Assembly: GCA_023055355.1 (NCBI GenBank)
Contig: JALJCS010000004.1
Coordinates: 30,718,744-30,782,743 of the forward strand
DNA length: 64,000 nt
Origin: Agelaius tricolor
Lineage: Eukaryota > Chordata > Aves > Passeriformes > Icteridae
Reading direction: 5' to 3'
The position numbers and the translations under genes were made by a program. The notes beneath the pieces are model-generated. The model was given only the letters and a program-made list of their open reading frames with translations. It made no database searches and was not told the DNA's origin. The stretch's first letter is position 1. Each line of letters begins with the position of its first letter. This document shows positions 11,242-23,565 of this stretch, piece after piece.

Positions 11242-13488
11242 AGACAGACAGACTGCTGTCGCTGCTGCTTCCAGGCCCTTCCCATAGGATATCAGCCCAA
11301 CAGAGACATATCTCCACAAGCACAGAGAAGCACAAAGGTCTCAAGGCAGGTAGGAGCCCAAACAGATGACTTAGAGGAAGCTCTCATTTTAAGAAGCTTC
11401 AAATTGTTTAGCAATAAACATGACATTTGTAAATGGCAAATTTACTTACACAACTATGTGGTGTACGTGAGTTACAAAAGAGTCACAAGACCAGACAAAA
11501 TAATCGTAAGCCAAGCTATGACGTTTCTTTCCAGTAAGAACAAAAAATGACTGCAAAAACATTCCCAGATTGAAGTGGAAGCTTCTAGTTTATGATAAAT
11601 GCTTTAAGTTAACTAAGACCAGATAACATAGGGACTTCCCCTACAACAAACAAAAAATGCTGTGTCAAAGCTACAGGCTTATCTTTGCTCTGTGTAGCTG
11701 CTAGGATTTTCCTTCACACAGTTCCTATTTTCAAAAGTCAAATAGTAAAACAAAAAAATAGGTAAAAATCTACAAGGTTGCAATCATCTTTCTTCATTAA
11801 TGTAAAATATTAGAAGTCTGGATTGTTTTGCTGAACATTCATTCCTAAAATGTAAAAAGAAAAGTTACTCTTACAAGTTAAATAATTAGTTATTATGGGG
11901 TTAAAATGTTTTCTGGTCATCTATGTTTACAGTCAGTACACTTCTGGCATACTTAAGTAAATATACTGTAAAACAAGGAAATTGGCTTGCTAAACAGTAC
12001 AAATTCAGGACATTGGTCTTCAATTTATTTCTTCAGTTTCTTTCAAACTAGCTGTTTTGACTGATAAATTTTGGAATTCAATTTTGTAGATAATCTTTCA
12101 ATTTCAATTAAATCAGTCAGGCAGACTGATACAGATACAGCCTACTTTCCAGATACTAGTTCTACAAGCTATCTCTAGCATAATATGTTTCCTTCTCAAT
12201 CTGGATTATATAATTGAAGAGAATAATGAATTGTTTAACATTCAAGTCATTATGGTAGAATTCAAACTGATGCATCCAAGTGCATTACATATAAAGATAA
12301 GAGGAAGAACACTTGCTTTCTTTCAAATATTTCTTCTAGTTCTAATTCTGTGTTCCTCTTTCTTCCTCATAATGTAAAAATCACAAATAAATTACCTAAT
12401 AAAAATCTGTGTCAGCTCAAATTACAACTATTTCATTTTTTACTTGACTCTTTTTTTTTTTTTTTAATTAGGTATCACAGTCAGCATTTCCAAGGTTCAA
12501 TCATTTTTGGACCAGCTGTTTGTGGAGAAAATATGCCTTATAATTTAAATATTATTTTAAACAATATGACAAGAACAAGGGAGACATGACTGCCTGTCTA
12601 ATGGATACCAGATTTGTGTTACTTTAAATGTTACTTTTTTTAAAAATGTCTTTATGACTTTGCATGGGTCTTTTGTAATGGCAGCAATACCTGTTGCTTT
12701 CTGGACTAGAGAAATACTGCCTACCTTCAGAAATGCTGACAATCTAACAGCACCGTGCAATATATGATGCTGTCTGATTTTTTCCTCTCCATACCATGAC
12801 CTGACAGACTGGGAATTAGAACAGGAGAGGCTATATCCCCCAGTGTGGTGCCATAAATATTTACAATATCAGTGAAATCCTATAATTCAAGCCACAAGTG
12901 GTACCAACCAAGAGAGGTAAGAGCTGCAGCCCCTGCTGCAAGTGGGCTCCTGCCAGTGTCTGAAGTCTGATGTAGCTCAAAGCAGTCTCCCTTCCACAGG
13001 CAAGAATCACAGTGGTTTCTTATGCCCTATGGAAACTAGTCTCCATTCTCCATGCTACTTCTTAAGTCCTAGATCCTTTCTTCAGAAACCTGTACTGTTT
13101 TTCTAGCAAAAAGTCACAGTTCTGCTCCTCCACCTCTCCCGTATCTGTTCCAGTATTATTGAAATCTGCTGCCCCATCGTGCTAACCCCTCCATAGAAAG
13201 CAGATCTCTGTAACACAGAGGTTTGCCAGGGCTGCACTACAGAGGTCTAGTGCACTCTGAAACTCCTTTCTCCTCAAGGAAAGATTTGGACAGACCAAAA
13301 TGGTTTGCTTGGTTGCAAGGGGCTCAGTGGGTGAAGATGGATGGTATCTTTGGTAACCTGCTTTGAAAGAATGTTATAGTCTCACAAATTTATCAGTCAC
13401 AAGTCTCTCTGATGAAGTCTCGTTAAATACCTGTCAGTGGCTGCCAGTGCAATAGTGCCATCTTGCGTGGAGCTGGAGTATACCAATA

Positions 13489-13536
13489 AATTTCTCCCCT
13501 GGTTCTCTGCTGCATCAGAGATCCAGGGGAGAAATT
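13489..13536. repeat. 48-nt near-perfect hairpin
   Basis: The left arm 13489-13509 and right arm 13516-13536 are reverse complements over 21 bp with one mismatch, around a 6-nt loop (CTGCAT). The arms contain TTTCTCCCCTGG and CCAGGGGAGAAA. Flanks outside the arms do not pair. Confidence 0.85.
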
Positions 13537-13716
13537 AAATACTTGTTGAATACTTCAAAAAGTCACAGACATTTTCAAAATATCACTACAATAATTCAAG
13601 TTCTTGGAAGTTCTTTACTTCAAGTTTTTACTTCAAGTAAAAATGCTAAGCAAGTTTCCACAAGAGAAAAATATTAAAATATTTTTTCCTTACTTTTTTC
13701 TCATTTTTGCTCTACC

Positions 13717-13720
<4 letters not shown>

Positions 13721-13749
<29 letters not shown>
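13721..13749. repeat. Poly-A tract of 29
   Basis: An uninterrupted run of 29 A. No retroposed gene is recognisable just upstream. Confidence 0.95.
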
Positions 13750-13754
<5 letters not shown>

Positions 13755-14011
13755 AAAATGGGAAGACAGCTGTCTTCTTAGTATTTTTTTAAAGAAAACT
13801 ATTTGGAAAATGCCCAAATTTAGAAAATAAGTATTGTCAAAAACAGCATTTGCAGATCAAGATATCAGCAAATTGAATGAGTAGACTGTTTCTGGAAAAA
13901 TATTAATTCTTGCAGTAAGACAAGATGTCAAATTGCACTGTGAGGTGGTGTTCAAAGTGCTGTGTATCCTCACAGACTCAAGTTGGAAAACTGAATGAGA
14001 TACTCTTTAGT

Positions 14012-14157
14012 GCCAAAAGAATTCTGGATATTAGAGCATGCTGTTAATATTATCAGGGCTGTAGATTTGATCCCCATATGGGCCATTTATTTAAGAGTCA
14101 GACTTGATGATCCTTGTGGGTCTCTTCCAACTCAGAATATTCTGTGATTTTGTAATT
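14012..14157 (+). mobile_element. TguSINE1-like SINE (tRNA-Ile head, CR1 tail)
   Basis: Starts with degenerate tRNA-Ile sequence (TTAGAGCATGCTGTTAATA, then GATCCCCATATGGGCCA) and passes into a CR1-type tail (GACTTGATGATCCTTGTGGG, TCTTCCAACTCAGAATATTC, then TCTGTGATTTTGTAATTCT). This structure is characteristic of passerine tRNA/CR1 SINEs. It lies about 0.4 kb upstream of the PLGRKT CpG island. Confidence 0.75.
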
Positions 14158-14204
14158 CTAGCACTTATTTGTATCACTGTTTTAAAGGCCAACTGACAGA
14201 ACAT

Positions 14205-14264
14205 AATTTCTGACTCAGTATTTTTAAGTATGAAAATTTAGTTAAAAATACTGAGTCAGAAATT
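14205..14264. repeat. Perfect 23-bp inverted repeat with 14-nt spacer
   Basis: 14205-14227 (AATTTCTGACTCAGTATTTT...) is the exact reverse complement of 14242-14264. The spacer AAGTATGAAAATTTAG (from 14226) recurs as a direct copy just downstream near 14275-14290. The pattern looks like a local template-switch event. Confidence 0.9.
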
Positions 14265-14539
14265 TAAGTATGAAAAGTATGAAAATTTAGTTTCTTTGGA
14301 TTTCAAAGCCAGCCTGTAATTACGGATGATGATGTCATGAAAACATTCTGACACATGATGAAAGGCAGAGCAAGATAAAAAGCGTTAAGCAACAAAGGCA
14401 TTTTTAATTATTTTCCTTGTTGATTTACATGTATTGCCTAGATGTATCACCCCCGAGTGGTAAACCTACCAGGGCCTGTGTGTCTATTGGGATGGGTTTC
14501 TTCAAATTTCTTGAGATAGTTTCTATAGCGGAAGAGTGG

Positions 14540-14860
14540 CGGGACCCAGGACAGGCTCCTCCCGGGGGCGGCTCTCCTCATCCTCACCCGGTTCTCCTGG
14601 CTCGCCGGCACCCCCTGTTTCGTGTTTTCTGCGCTGCAGGGTGCGATGGGGTTCGTCTCCTCGAAGGCCATGAACCTGAAAGCCTGAAAAGGCAGCAGGA
14701 GCTTATGCGGCTGCGGGTACCAGAGTGCGGGGGAGGCTCTCCCGCGGCTCACTGCCTGGCCACGGCTGGACTGGCAGCTTCACCTGCTGAACTTCGCTGT
14801 CCTCCCAGGGTTAAAGGGGCTCCGCCAGTTCCTGTGTGGTTACCTGGTGCAGCAGGTTCA
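14540..14860 (+). promoter_or_regulatory. PLGRKT: CpG-rich promoter region of PLGRKT
   Basis: GC- and CpG-rich block (CTCCCGGGGGCGGCTC, CTCGCCGGC) around the degraded first coding exon of PLGRKT. It has lost many CpGs compared with the island at the relaxin gene. The 150-residue open frame crossing it is not a separate protein. Confidence 0.55.
14646..14716 (+). pseudogene. PLGRKT: PLGRKT exon 1 remnant, frameshifted
   Basis: ATG at 14646 opens MGFVSSKAMN, then LKA and TGA at 14685-14687. The following ESLKRQQELM...RLR lies in another frame, which fits a 2-nt insertion after the AAC codon. Four codons are absent between the ELM and RLR parts relative to the family. The donor position reads CGG|GTACCAG. 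Confidence 0.8.
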
Positions 14861-17060
14861 GGTGTGTAAAGCACCTGTTCTCTGTGTCAAAAGACTTCCT
14901 CAAGAGTCTGTCTTAACAAGTTGTAGAAGTGGAAGCTATCATTAAAGTAGCTAGACCCTAAAAATAGTTTTGGAAACCTACTTTGAAAAGTACATTTATG
15001 TTGAAGTTGAGCTGTGTTACTGCATTGTAACACTGGAGTGTTAAGAAACATATATATGTTAAAGTGAATCTGTTATAATGGAGTTGCTAAAACATGGATC
15101 TTATACTCTTAAAAGATATGAGTTAAATATGTTTCAACTCTCCCACCATTAAAAAAATCTTTTAAACAGTTCTTTCTTTAAGTTCAATCAGGTTGCTGCA
15201 GCTGAATTTTTCTAGAAACTCAGAATAGGGCATGGGGATGTTTTATTCCCTCTCATAAAATAAGAAAATATCAGCAAAGAAAAAGGAAAACCAGTTTGAT
15301 TAGGGCTCAGAAAGTTGTGCTGAACAGACCTACAGTATCGCACTAGCTTTCTGATTTATTGTTAAATATCTTGTAACTTACTCATAATATTTATATGCCA
15401 AGTGCTGGAATGCAATCTGAAGGATTTAGCTGGAGTCCATTCCTTTAGTTATGCATTTAAATTGAACACAGGTAAAATTTTTAGAATGTTTATAGTGATG
15501 GATGAACTTCCAGTTTACTAAATTGCCAGTAGATGGCATATTCTAGTTTATAAAGCAGTGTGCAGTAGTAGGTTTTGTAGGATCACACGTTAACTCCGAA
15601 TGTGACCTAAGAAGAAGAAACATAGCATAAGGAAAGATTATATAATAAAAGAGTGGATAAGTCTTAAGTGTTCAAAGAAGAGCAACCTTTTGCATGACTT
15701 GTAGACATCATTTTCTATCTGTGCTGTGTTACATGTTTCTTAGATGCAAACACAAGTTTTGTGTACAATTTTTCCCCCCTCCTGCAGTGAGGTGCTCCTC
15801 CTACCCCCAAGGTTTTTGGAAATCCAAATAACAGGAAGATTTTCAGTTTGACAGATTGATAGTGAAATTACAGTGGAAGCTTGCTTCACAAACTGCTTCT
15901 CTGTTGGGTAAATAAAATTGAGGAAAGAGCTTGAATTCAAGCTAACATTTGTAGAGGTAGCTGCAGAGTTTGAATGCCAGTCTTTGCCTTAGCTAGTTCT
16001 AGCTCAAACGCTCAGGCACTTATAAAAAACAAACTTTGAAAGCAGTTACAAAAATTCCCTTTCAAAATTATATATAAATGTCCAAAATTTTTGAAAGTTG
16101 TTCTTCAGGAACTTCCCCTTCACTGTATTTCTTCTTTTTGACAATAGTTACACTGAGAATAGTATATTTCTTTCTAGCACTGCAAACACCTGATAATCTG
16201 TGATTCCTACTGTGTTTGCAGACACACCTGCCATGTTAGGAAAAGCCCCATCTTTTGAAAATATATGAAGTGTACAGCTGAATCGGGTGTAAAAGATTCA
16301 GTGGGGGCCAGGAAGAGAGCTAAATTCCATGTGATTAGGGGATGGAAGAATGTAGCCCTGCTTCAAACTTGGTGAGAGTGTAGGGAAGAGGGAAGACTGC
16401 CATTTGTCTTTTCCATATGTGACTAAAATCTGTGATGTGGAGTTTACTGCTAGACTTTCAAGCTATTTGTAGAAAATTATATAACCTGATATATGTGCTT
16501 TAGACAAAATTGTGACTAGAAATGCTTGGAGAAGTTAGGTCATGCTAGGACCAGAATGAAACAGCTTAAGTTAAAGCATTGATATATATTCTTACGGTGA
16601 AATACTGGGACTTGGATGCTATCAGTTCACCCATCTTTCTCTGAAAACCATCATATTTATTAATAAAATAGAAGCTTACACTTGAAGCAATATGATGTAC
16701 TTATACAATATGTTCTTGTATAAGATATTCAAAAATAGTGATTTGTTTTAAATGTAAATCGACCCCAAAACAACATGTGGGATCCGAACTTCTCAGAGCT
16801 TTTCATAGCTTCTGAACGTTCTTAAAGAATCCCATGATTAAGATGTTAAAGAAATAGGGTAAAATTGTCACTCCAAGCTAATTGATGTGGATCAACAAGT
16901 CATCAAAATTGTTTCACCTAGAATGCTTGCCTACTATCAGTATGTTGTGACAGTGCACAGAAATTAGCTAGTTACTCTTTGGGTAGACCTGGAATGAAAC
17001 ACAGTAGGTATTGGTGAGAGAGTCAGAGATTTTTGTGCTATTAATTTCTGTGACAGAACA

Positions 17061-17076
17061 CTTTTTTTTTTTTTTT
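17061..17076. repeat. Poly-T tract
   Basis: An unbroken T run of about 16, AT-rich flanks. Confidence 0.8.
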
Positions 17077-20000
17077 AAGAAAACAATCCCAAATAGGTGT
17101 ATGCTCTCCTCTGAAGAGAGAGAAAATGCAAAGCTGTTTAGTGATTGACTTATTTCATGTGGAAGATTGTAGATTTGAAAGAGACAGTTGCAAAAATAAG
17201 AAGACAATAACATGATAAAAGTTGATAAAGATTTCTCCACATCACCAACTGTGGTGCATGCTAAAGCTCAGTCAGTTTTAGTCATTCTGGTATGTGCTGG
17301 ACAGCCAAACCAGCTTGACTATTTTAGCATAAGACAATATTAAAAGATGTTGTGCATGTTTTTTTTCTTTATGCCTTTCTTGGGATAACTCTGAAAAGGA
17401 GGGATTGTGGCCTTGTAAATTGTATCTTAATGCTTTTTGGAAGAATAATAAAACCTCAACTCTTTGCCTTGATGTTGAAGGACTTGCCAGTTGTTTGTAT
17501 TGTCTTTGTGTGGCTCCAGAATGAAATACCAGTCTGTGTCAAGTGGAGACTGTTTGTGGTAGAAGTTTGTTGAGGCTTCGTTTTTATCACAAGCCTGCTC
17601 CTTAAAGTGTAGCTTGCAAAATTATTTTCAAACACTTTACTATCTCAGATCTACAGCTCAAGACTAGTATATGGCCTTGCAGAGTGCTTTTAGTGAGGCT
17701 GAATAGGCTAGAGCAGGTCTCTGCTCCAGGCCACAGAGCAGTTTTAGCAGATTTTTATTTTTTTAATGAGTTCTATGTGTCCTCTTAACACAATTAAATT
17801 GGGAGTTGCAAATATTTTTTTAGTTTTAGTTCTGTACTTTCTGTTCTAGTTTTCTTTTATTCCTTGTCTTTTTTTAATAGCCCAAATGTATACCTTAAGA
17901 AAGCTATTGCAATAACTATTTATTAAGAAAGCCATTTTAAAATGTACAAGGCAGCCTGGAAAAAGATGCGTATCTGAAAGTGGCAAGTAAGAATGCAGAA
18001 ATGTTTGTGGCCAATTATGCTTTCCTCAATATGGATCAGAACACTTTAAATATTTCTTATTAATATTTCTAGATGGTGACCTTACTGGCTAAAACTAGGT
18101 GTCAAGAAGCCTGACAGGTTGCTTTTAAATAAGAAATTGTCTGACTTCACATACTGTGAAGATATATTGAAGATACTTCCTAAAGACTTTATTGTGATGA
18201 GAGAGACTTAAGTTTGGTTAAATGCATAATACAAGTGTATTGCCTTCAAATAATATTAAAAATACAAAAACAATCTTGTATACTCTGTGTAGTGTTATTT
18301 AGAATGATAAGAAGCAAAATCATGGTAGAAGATCACAGTACAGATTTAAATTTTAATTACCTGCCAAATAATTTGATTCTAGGATTGCATAAAGCAGAGC
18401 TTACTAACTTTGCACCTCAGAGTAGTATTTTTGCAGTGATGTGTAAAAGACATTCTAAGCACAATTCAAAAGGCTTTTGATTTAGGAGCCTCACATAGAA
18501 AAGCCTAAGTCCTCCTGCCAAATTTTAGCCAGATTTCCTAATGCATAGAGAGGAATCAAAAATTCTCTCTTTAGTTTTGAACAGAACCCCACCAAGTCAG
18601 TACTATGCCATTACCTCCTGTGACACCCCACTCCACTCTGCCAGTTAGATTTTAGTTTATGTCCTGCTGTTATTTTTATACTGCTTTTGGCTCTAAAAAG
18701 TTGCTTTTTTTTTCTTTCCTTGGGAAGCACTACTCAGGGGAAACTGATTAATATCCCAGTTTTCCTGTATATAGCATGTCTGCACAACTTGAAAGGTAAC
18801 CCTACAGAGGAGAAAGCTGAGACTTTGTTTTAATAACAGGGTTTTTGTTTATTTTTCCCAGTGGTATTATAAGAAGATGAAGATATCTTGATGTGTATAG
18901 GAATAGTACTGCATAATAAGCAGTGTTTTCTAGTCCATACAACTAAAAAAATTAAGTCCTAGTAGCATTTAAAATCCTTCATGACTGTTTTCAGGTATAT
19001 CTCAGTGAATAAGTTCTATTACTTAATTAGAAGAATTTTTTTCATTGGAACTCCACAAATAATTGGTGATACACTGAATCCTTTATTGACTGACCTTTTT
19101 TACTGTTTCTCATATAAGCTTCATCATTAATAATGAGATCTGAATTAAGGAATACTTTGTAATTTTGTTGTATCACTCTTTTCTCTATTATGAGATGATA
19201 GATGGAAAGGCATGGATGAAAAGACTGATTTGCTTTAATATGTTTATATATAACAATCAGACCTAGGGTTTAAGTGCATCTCTTGACGTTGTCAAGTCAT
19301 TGAAGTTTTCACCTAGATGCATTTCTGGGAAAACTTTACAAAAAAGCAGTGAGGAGAGAAGCAGTGATTCAGAGTCAGAGAATGGAAGAGACAATTGTGT
19401 TGCATAAGGGCCTGCTTAGAGAAGTGAAGTAAACAGGGTAGTAAATGGAGCACAAAGAATTCTCTAAGCTGTTGCAGAGCACTTTACTCTGGTTTTGAAT
19501 TCCTGGGGTTTGATGCAAATGCCAGGAAATGAAAAACCTCAGTGTTTTCTCCAAATCAAAAAATTAATCGCATTCTTCCATCCTAAAAAGGTGTTTCTAC
19601 TACAGCAGCACAATAGGAGCATTCTGCTGTTGCAGCAGATATTAAATAAAGAAGCCTAGAATGTATCTAGTCCTGGCAGAAGCTTTTATGAGACAGTGCG
19701 CTGGGATTTTCTGCAGTGTTGATGGTTCTGGACAAAGGAAGTCTGTACATGCTGAAGCACAGATGTACACAGCCTGAGAAACAAGTACAAAGAACAAGAG
19801 CTGTCTCTGGTCACAGTACTGCAACGTCATGGGAATAACTGAGATATGGTAGGACAGTTCATGCACCTTGAAATCTCTAAAAGAGAGGTACTAGCTCTTC
19901 AGGAAAGACAGGAAGGAAAGACAAGTAGTAGTGATGCCCATGATGAGAAGGTGTAGCATGTGAGTTAAGGTCAAAGGATAGTCCACAAAACATGACACTA

Positions 20001-20859
20001 TGGAGGGAGCATGCTGCAGGTCATCAATCAGAATGACAAAATACATGAAGAAACAAGTTGTTCTTTTAAACAACTGAAGAAAGTCTCTGGATTACTAACT
20101 GATTCTCATGAGACTGTAGTCTCCCTAAAATCTGCTGAGTATCTGCTGAAAATCTGCCATAAATAGGAAGACATAAACAATTGGGTACATTCCTGCAAAA
20201 TGTGAGTAATAACTGCTTGATACAGGTGTGTATGTACTAGATGGGCCATCCAAGAGCCATCATGCACAGCTGAATTTTTTATTTACAAATGAAGGAGACC
20301 TATAATATTACAGTCAGGCTTGATTGTAGCAAGATGAGTTGCAGATCCTGGACACTGGGAGAAAGGATTTTGTCTTGCTTGGGAAACTGGTAGGCGAGAT
20401 GCCATAGGAGCTTTGAAGGATAAAGGAGTTCAGGAAAGCTGACATGATTTAAGTGTCAGCTAAGTGTCCTTGGCCACAACACAGACTGAGAGCTGAAAAA
20501 TGGGAGCAATTCTGTAGAGATGAGGGGACACTGGAAGACAGCAACTAGGACATAAGTCAGCAGTGTACCCTGACAGAAGAGAGAGACAAAAGGACAAATG
20601 AGGGCTTTTTAAGCTATAGTGAAGCCAGTAGGTTGACAAAATTTTCTGTTGTCATCTGTTCAGTGCTTTGTTAAATCCATTTAAATACTGCATCCACTTT
20701 TTGCCCCCCTTCTTCCCCAGTGCAAGAATAATGTAGGTGAAAAAGAGCAGCTTTTGCAGCACTCCACCAAAATGGCCAAGGGCAGGAGCACTTCTTGCAA
20801 GGAGGCCAAGTGCACTGTGCTTACTTAGCCTGAAATGAGATGCCTTCTGGGGAGCAGGA

Positions 20860-21165
20860 TCTGAGGGCAGCCACCCACCAACTGTGAGTAATCAAGAAAG
20901 TATAGCCAGAAAGTGCAAGAAGTAATGGGTATACATTGAAACAGGATTTGAGGAACAGTGCAGACTGAGTGTAAGGAGAAACCTTTTCCCCTGCAAGGCC
21001 AATCCAGCAGTGGAGCAAAGGCTCAGTGATGCTTCCATCTTTGGAGGTTTTCAAGACCTGGCAGGATGAAAGCCCTCAGCAGCCTGGTCTCCTGGTCTGA
21101 TCACATAGCTGTTCTAAGACTGGTGAGGTTGAACCCAAGTTATTTTATGATTCCCTAACACCCAC
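20860..21165 (+). mobile_element. CR1 LINE 3' fragment (old)
   Basis: Resembles the 3' end of avian CR1: ATTGAAACAGGATTTGAGG, then GTAAGGAGAAACCTTTTCCC, CCATCTTTGGAGGTTTTCAA, GACCTGGCAGGATGAAAG and GGTTGAACCCAAG near the tail. It is diverged and 5' truncated. Confidence 0.65.
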
Positions 21166-22404
21166 AGAAGCTGGCTGTGGCTCACTGTATTTTTTAGATC
21201 CTTTGAGGGAGGATTTTCTTACCTCTCTTTCTTCCCAGACTGAGAATTATGAGCAGTTACTGCTTGATGTCTGCACTTGTACTGGGCACCACATGCACAG
21301 CAGCAGTCTGTTGAAACACGATGTGACTTGGTCTAACTTTTAACTGACAGCTGTCAGACAGACTTTAGAAGTATGTTAAGTGATAATGACAAGGGATGGA
21401 GAAGGGAATTGGGAATTAAAGTCTCCATGTGCCCTGCCTGTCAGAGTGCAAAAACAAAGCAAAAATCTTGTTTGTGGGAATAATTTACCTGGAAAAGAAT
21501 TGTTCAATCTCCTGTGTGTTTCGGAAGTTTTGTAATATATATTGCTGTGTTAGCAGGTACATTTCTCCTACACTGTATGTAGAATTATATATCCAGTATT
21601 AGCATATACATAAGTCAGTTGAAATCAGAAATTTCAGTACAAGGTTATAACCATTATTTAAGCAAAACACATTAAAAAAGTATTGCTTTGAGATGACAGC
21701 AGGTCAGCACTGCCAGTCTTTCAGGCTCAGAATAAGTTATACAGGAGGAGCCAAGAATCATTGAAAGTGCTGGAAACAAAATAAAACTAGTTAGTGCTTA
21801 TGGCATGTCATTGTTTTATTGGTTTTTGGGAGTTGCAGTTGGAGTGATTTGGAGGGTTTTTTTGGTAGACTTTTGGGGTTTTTTTTCCTTCCTAGCAGGA
21901 GGATTTCTTACTAAACAAAAAGACATTCTTCTCAGTGGAAAAGCATCATTGCTTTCAGGACTCAAATACAGTCTCCTGAATTAATCTTTGATGGGAGACA
22001 CTAAACTTGTAAGAAAATAAACATGCTAGAAAAATAATATACTTCTGACAGATCTTGTATTTTCCAATAATAAAAATGTTTTATTATAACCTGTCTACAG
22101 CATGAATCTCTGGATAGTCTCAATCCCAGCCTGCTGCCGTCCCTCCTCTCTCCCTATTTTATTATGTCAGACTCTAAAGTGCATTCCTTTCTCCAGGTAA
22201 TATTGGATAGCCAGGAAACAGTCATTGATCTGCTTTCATAGCAGTTAGTCTTTGAGAGTTTATATTGCTCCCTGTATCCTCCTGTGTGGATATGGAAAAG
22301 ATTCTATATTCTTGGTTAAAAAAAAGACAAGACCAAGTAAATCTAGAAAAGTAAGGGCTTATTTTTCTTTGTTTTGACAATGCAGTGGTAGTACTTTTTA
22401 TTTC

Positions 22405-22510
22405 CTTCTTTTTTTTTTTTTTTTCTTTTTTCCTTTTTTCCCCTGGTTTTTTAAATCTTTCCTTGGTTTTTTTAAATCTTTCCTTGGTTTTTTAAATATT
22501 TTCTTTCTTT
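22405..22510. repeat. T-rich tract with three copies of a 19-21-bp unit
   Basis: A long T/C tract precedes three near-identical tandem copies of CCTTGGTTTTTTAAATCTTT (22442-22490), followed by TTTCTTTCTTT. Confidence 0.85.
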
Positions 22511-23461
22511 TGGGGTCACTAACATCATCTAGGTTTATTTTGAGTCATGATAAAACTACATTATCCTATTTTAATTAGGACCAGATGGTGGTATGGAAAA
22601 TCCCCTATAGTTCTGTATCTCAGTGGATACTTTTACCCATCCCCCCGCCCCACTTTGTTTTAACAGCTTCTTTTGAAGTTTTGGCAGTGATGCAAATTAA
22701 TAAAGGAAATAAAAACAAAAGGCATTTCTTCCTCAGTTAGTTAAAACTGTGGAGTAAGTGGGCAGATAGTATAAAACATTGCTAGGGAAACTCATCCTCT
22801 AGTTCAGTAAGGCATAGTCTGCTTTTTCATAGATTTCTAGTGGTTTTTGAAGTTCTTACTTCTGAAGAAATTTCTAGTGAAGTTACTATGGTAAAATGTG
22901 ACAGGATGTATATAGTAAAAGAGACAAATGAAGTATTTTAAGCATTTCTTCAAGTGAAAAATGAGATTACACATTTAGCAGAGATAAAGTACAAGCAGTA
23001 CTTTGTATTGTATCTGCATATTTAAGAACATAATGTTTCTGTACAAATAAGTAACTTCCTTAAGTTATTGGTTTTGTGATATTTGAACTGAATCATGGAT
23101 TCTACACATAGCACTTTGCTGGACTTCCTTTACTACAGATACTGAGAATTTTGTGAGTGAAAGATAAGGAAGACCTGATTTATTTATCAGACAGCTCATG
23201 GGTCTACTCTGACGTCCTCTCCTCAGTTTGTTTTAAATTCCTTAGAATTAAAAATATACTAAGAATGTATAGATAATATTAAGATAGATTAGTAGAGTTT
23301 TTTTGAGAAACTAGACACCTGACCACATTCTTAAAGACAAGTGCAAAATGTTAATGGAAATTAGATGAGGAAAAACCAAAACTTTTGAAAAACAAAAACA
23401 TTAAAGTCTTTTTGATACGTAGTAGGCTCAGTCTTGGTACTCCATCTTAAACAGGTACGAG

Positions 23462-23565
23462 GAATTCATAGAATCATAAAATATGCTGAGGGAAAGGGAG
23501 CCATCAGGATCATCATGTCCAACTCCTGGCCCTGCACCTCATAAGCCTATTGTTTGTTCTTGGTA
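23462..23565 (-). mobile_element. CR1 LINE 3' tail fragment, reverse orientation
   Basis: Reads TTCATAGAATCATAAAATAT, the reverse complement of the CR1 terminal octamer region, followed by CATCAGGATCATCATGTCCA and ACTCCTGGCCCTGCACC as in inverted CR1 tails. Confidence 0.7.

Larger units (their letters stand above)
10620..14009. other. Intergenic region between CD274 and PLGRKT promoters
   Basis: No gene recognised. It holds a tandem duplication (11200-11241), T-runs near 12451-12465, a hairpin (13489-13536) and a 29-nt A run (13721-13749). Short ORFs look random. Confidence 0.6.

Noticed and set aside
14417..14869. 150-codon open frame at the PLGRKT promoter
   Set aside because: It only crosses the shifted part of PLGRKT exon 1 by chance. 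The flanks are CpG-rich non-coding sequence.
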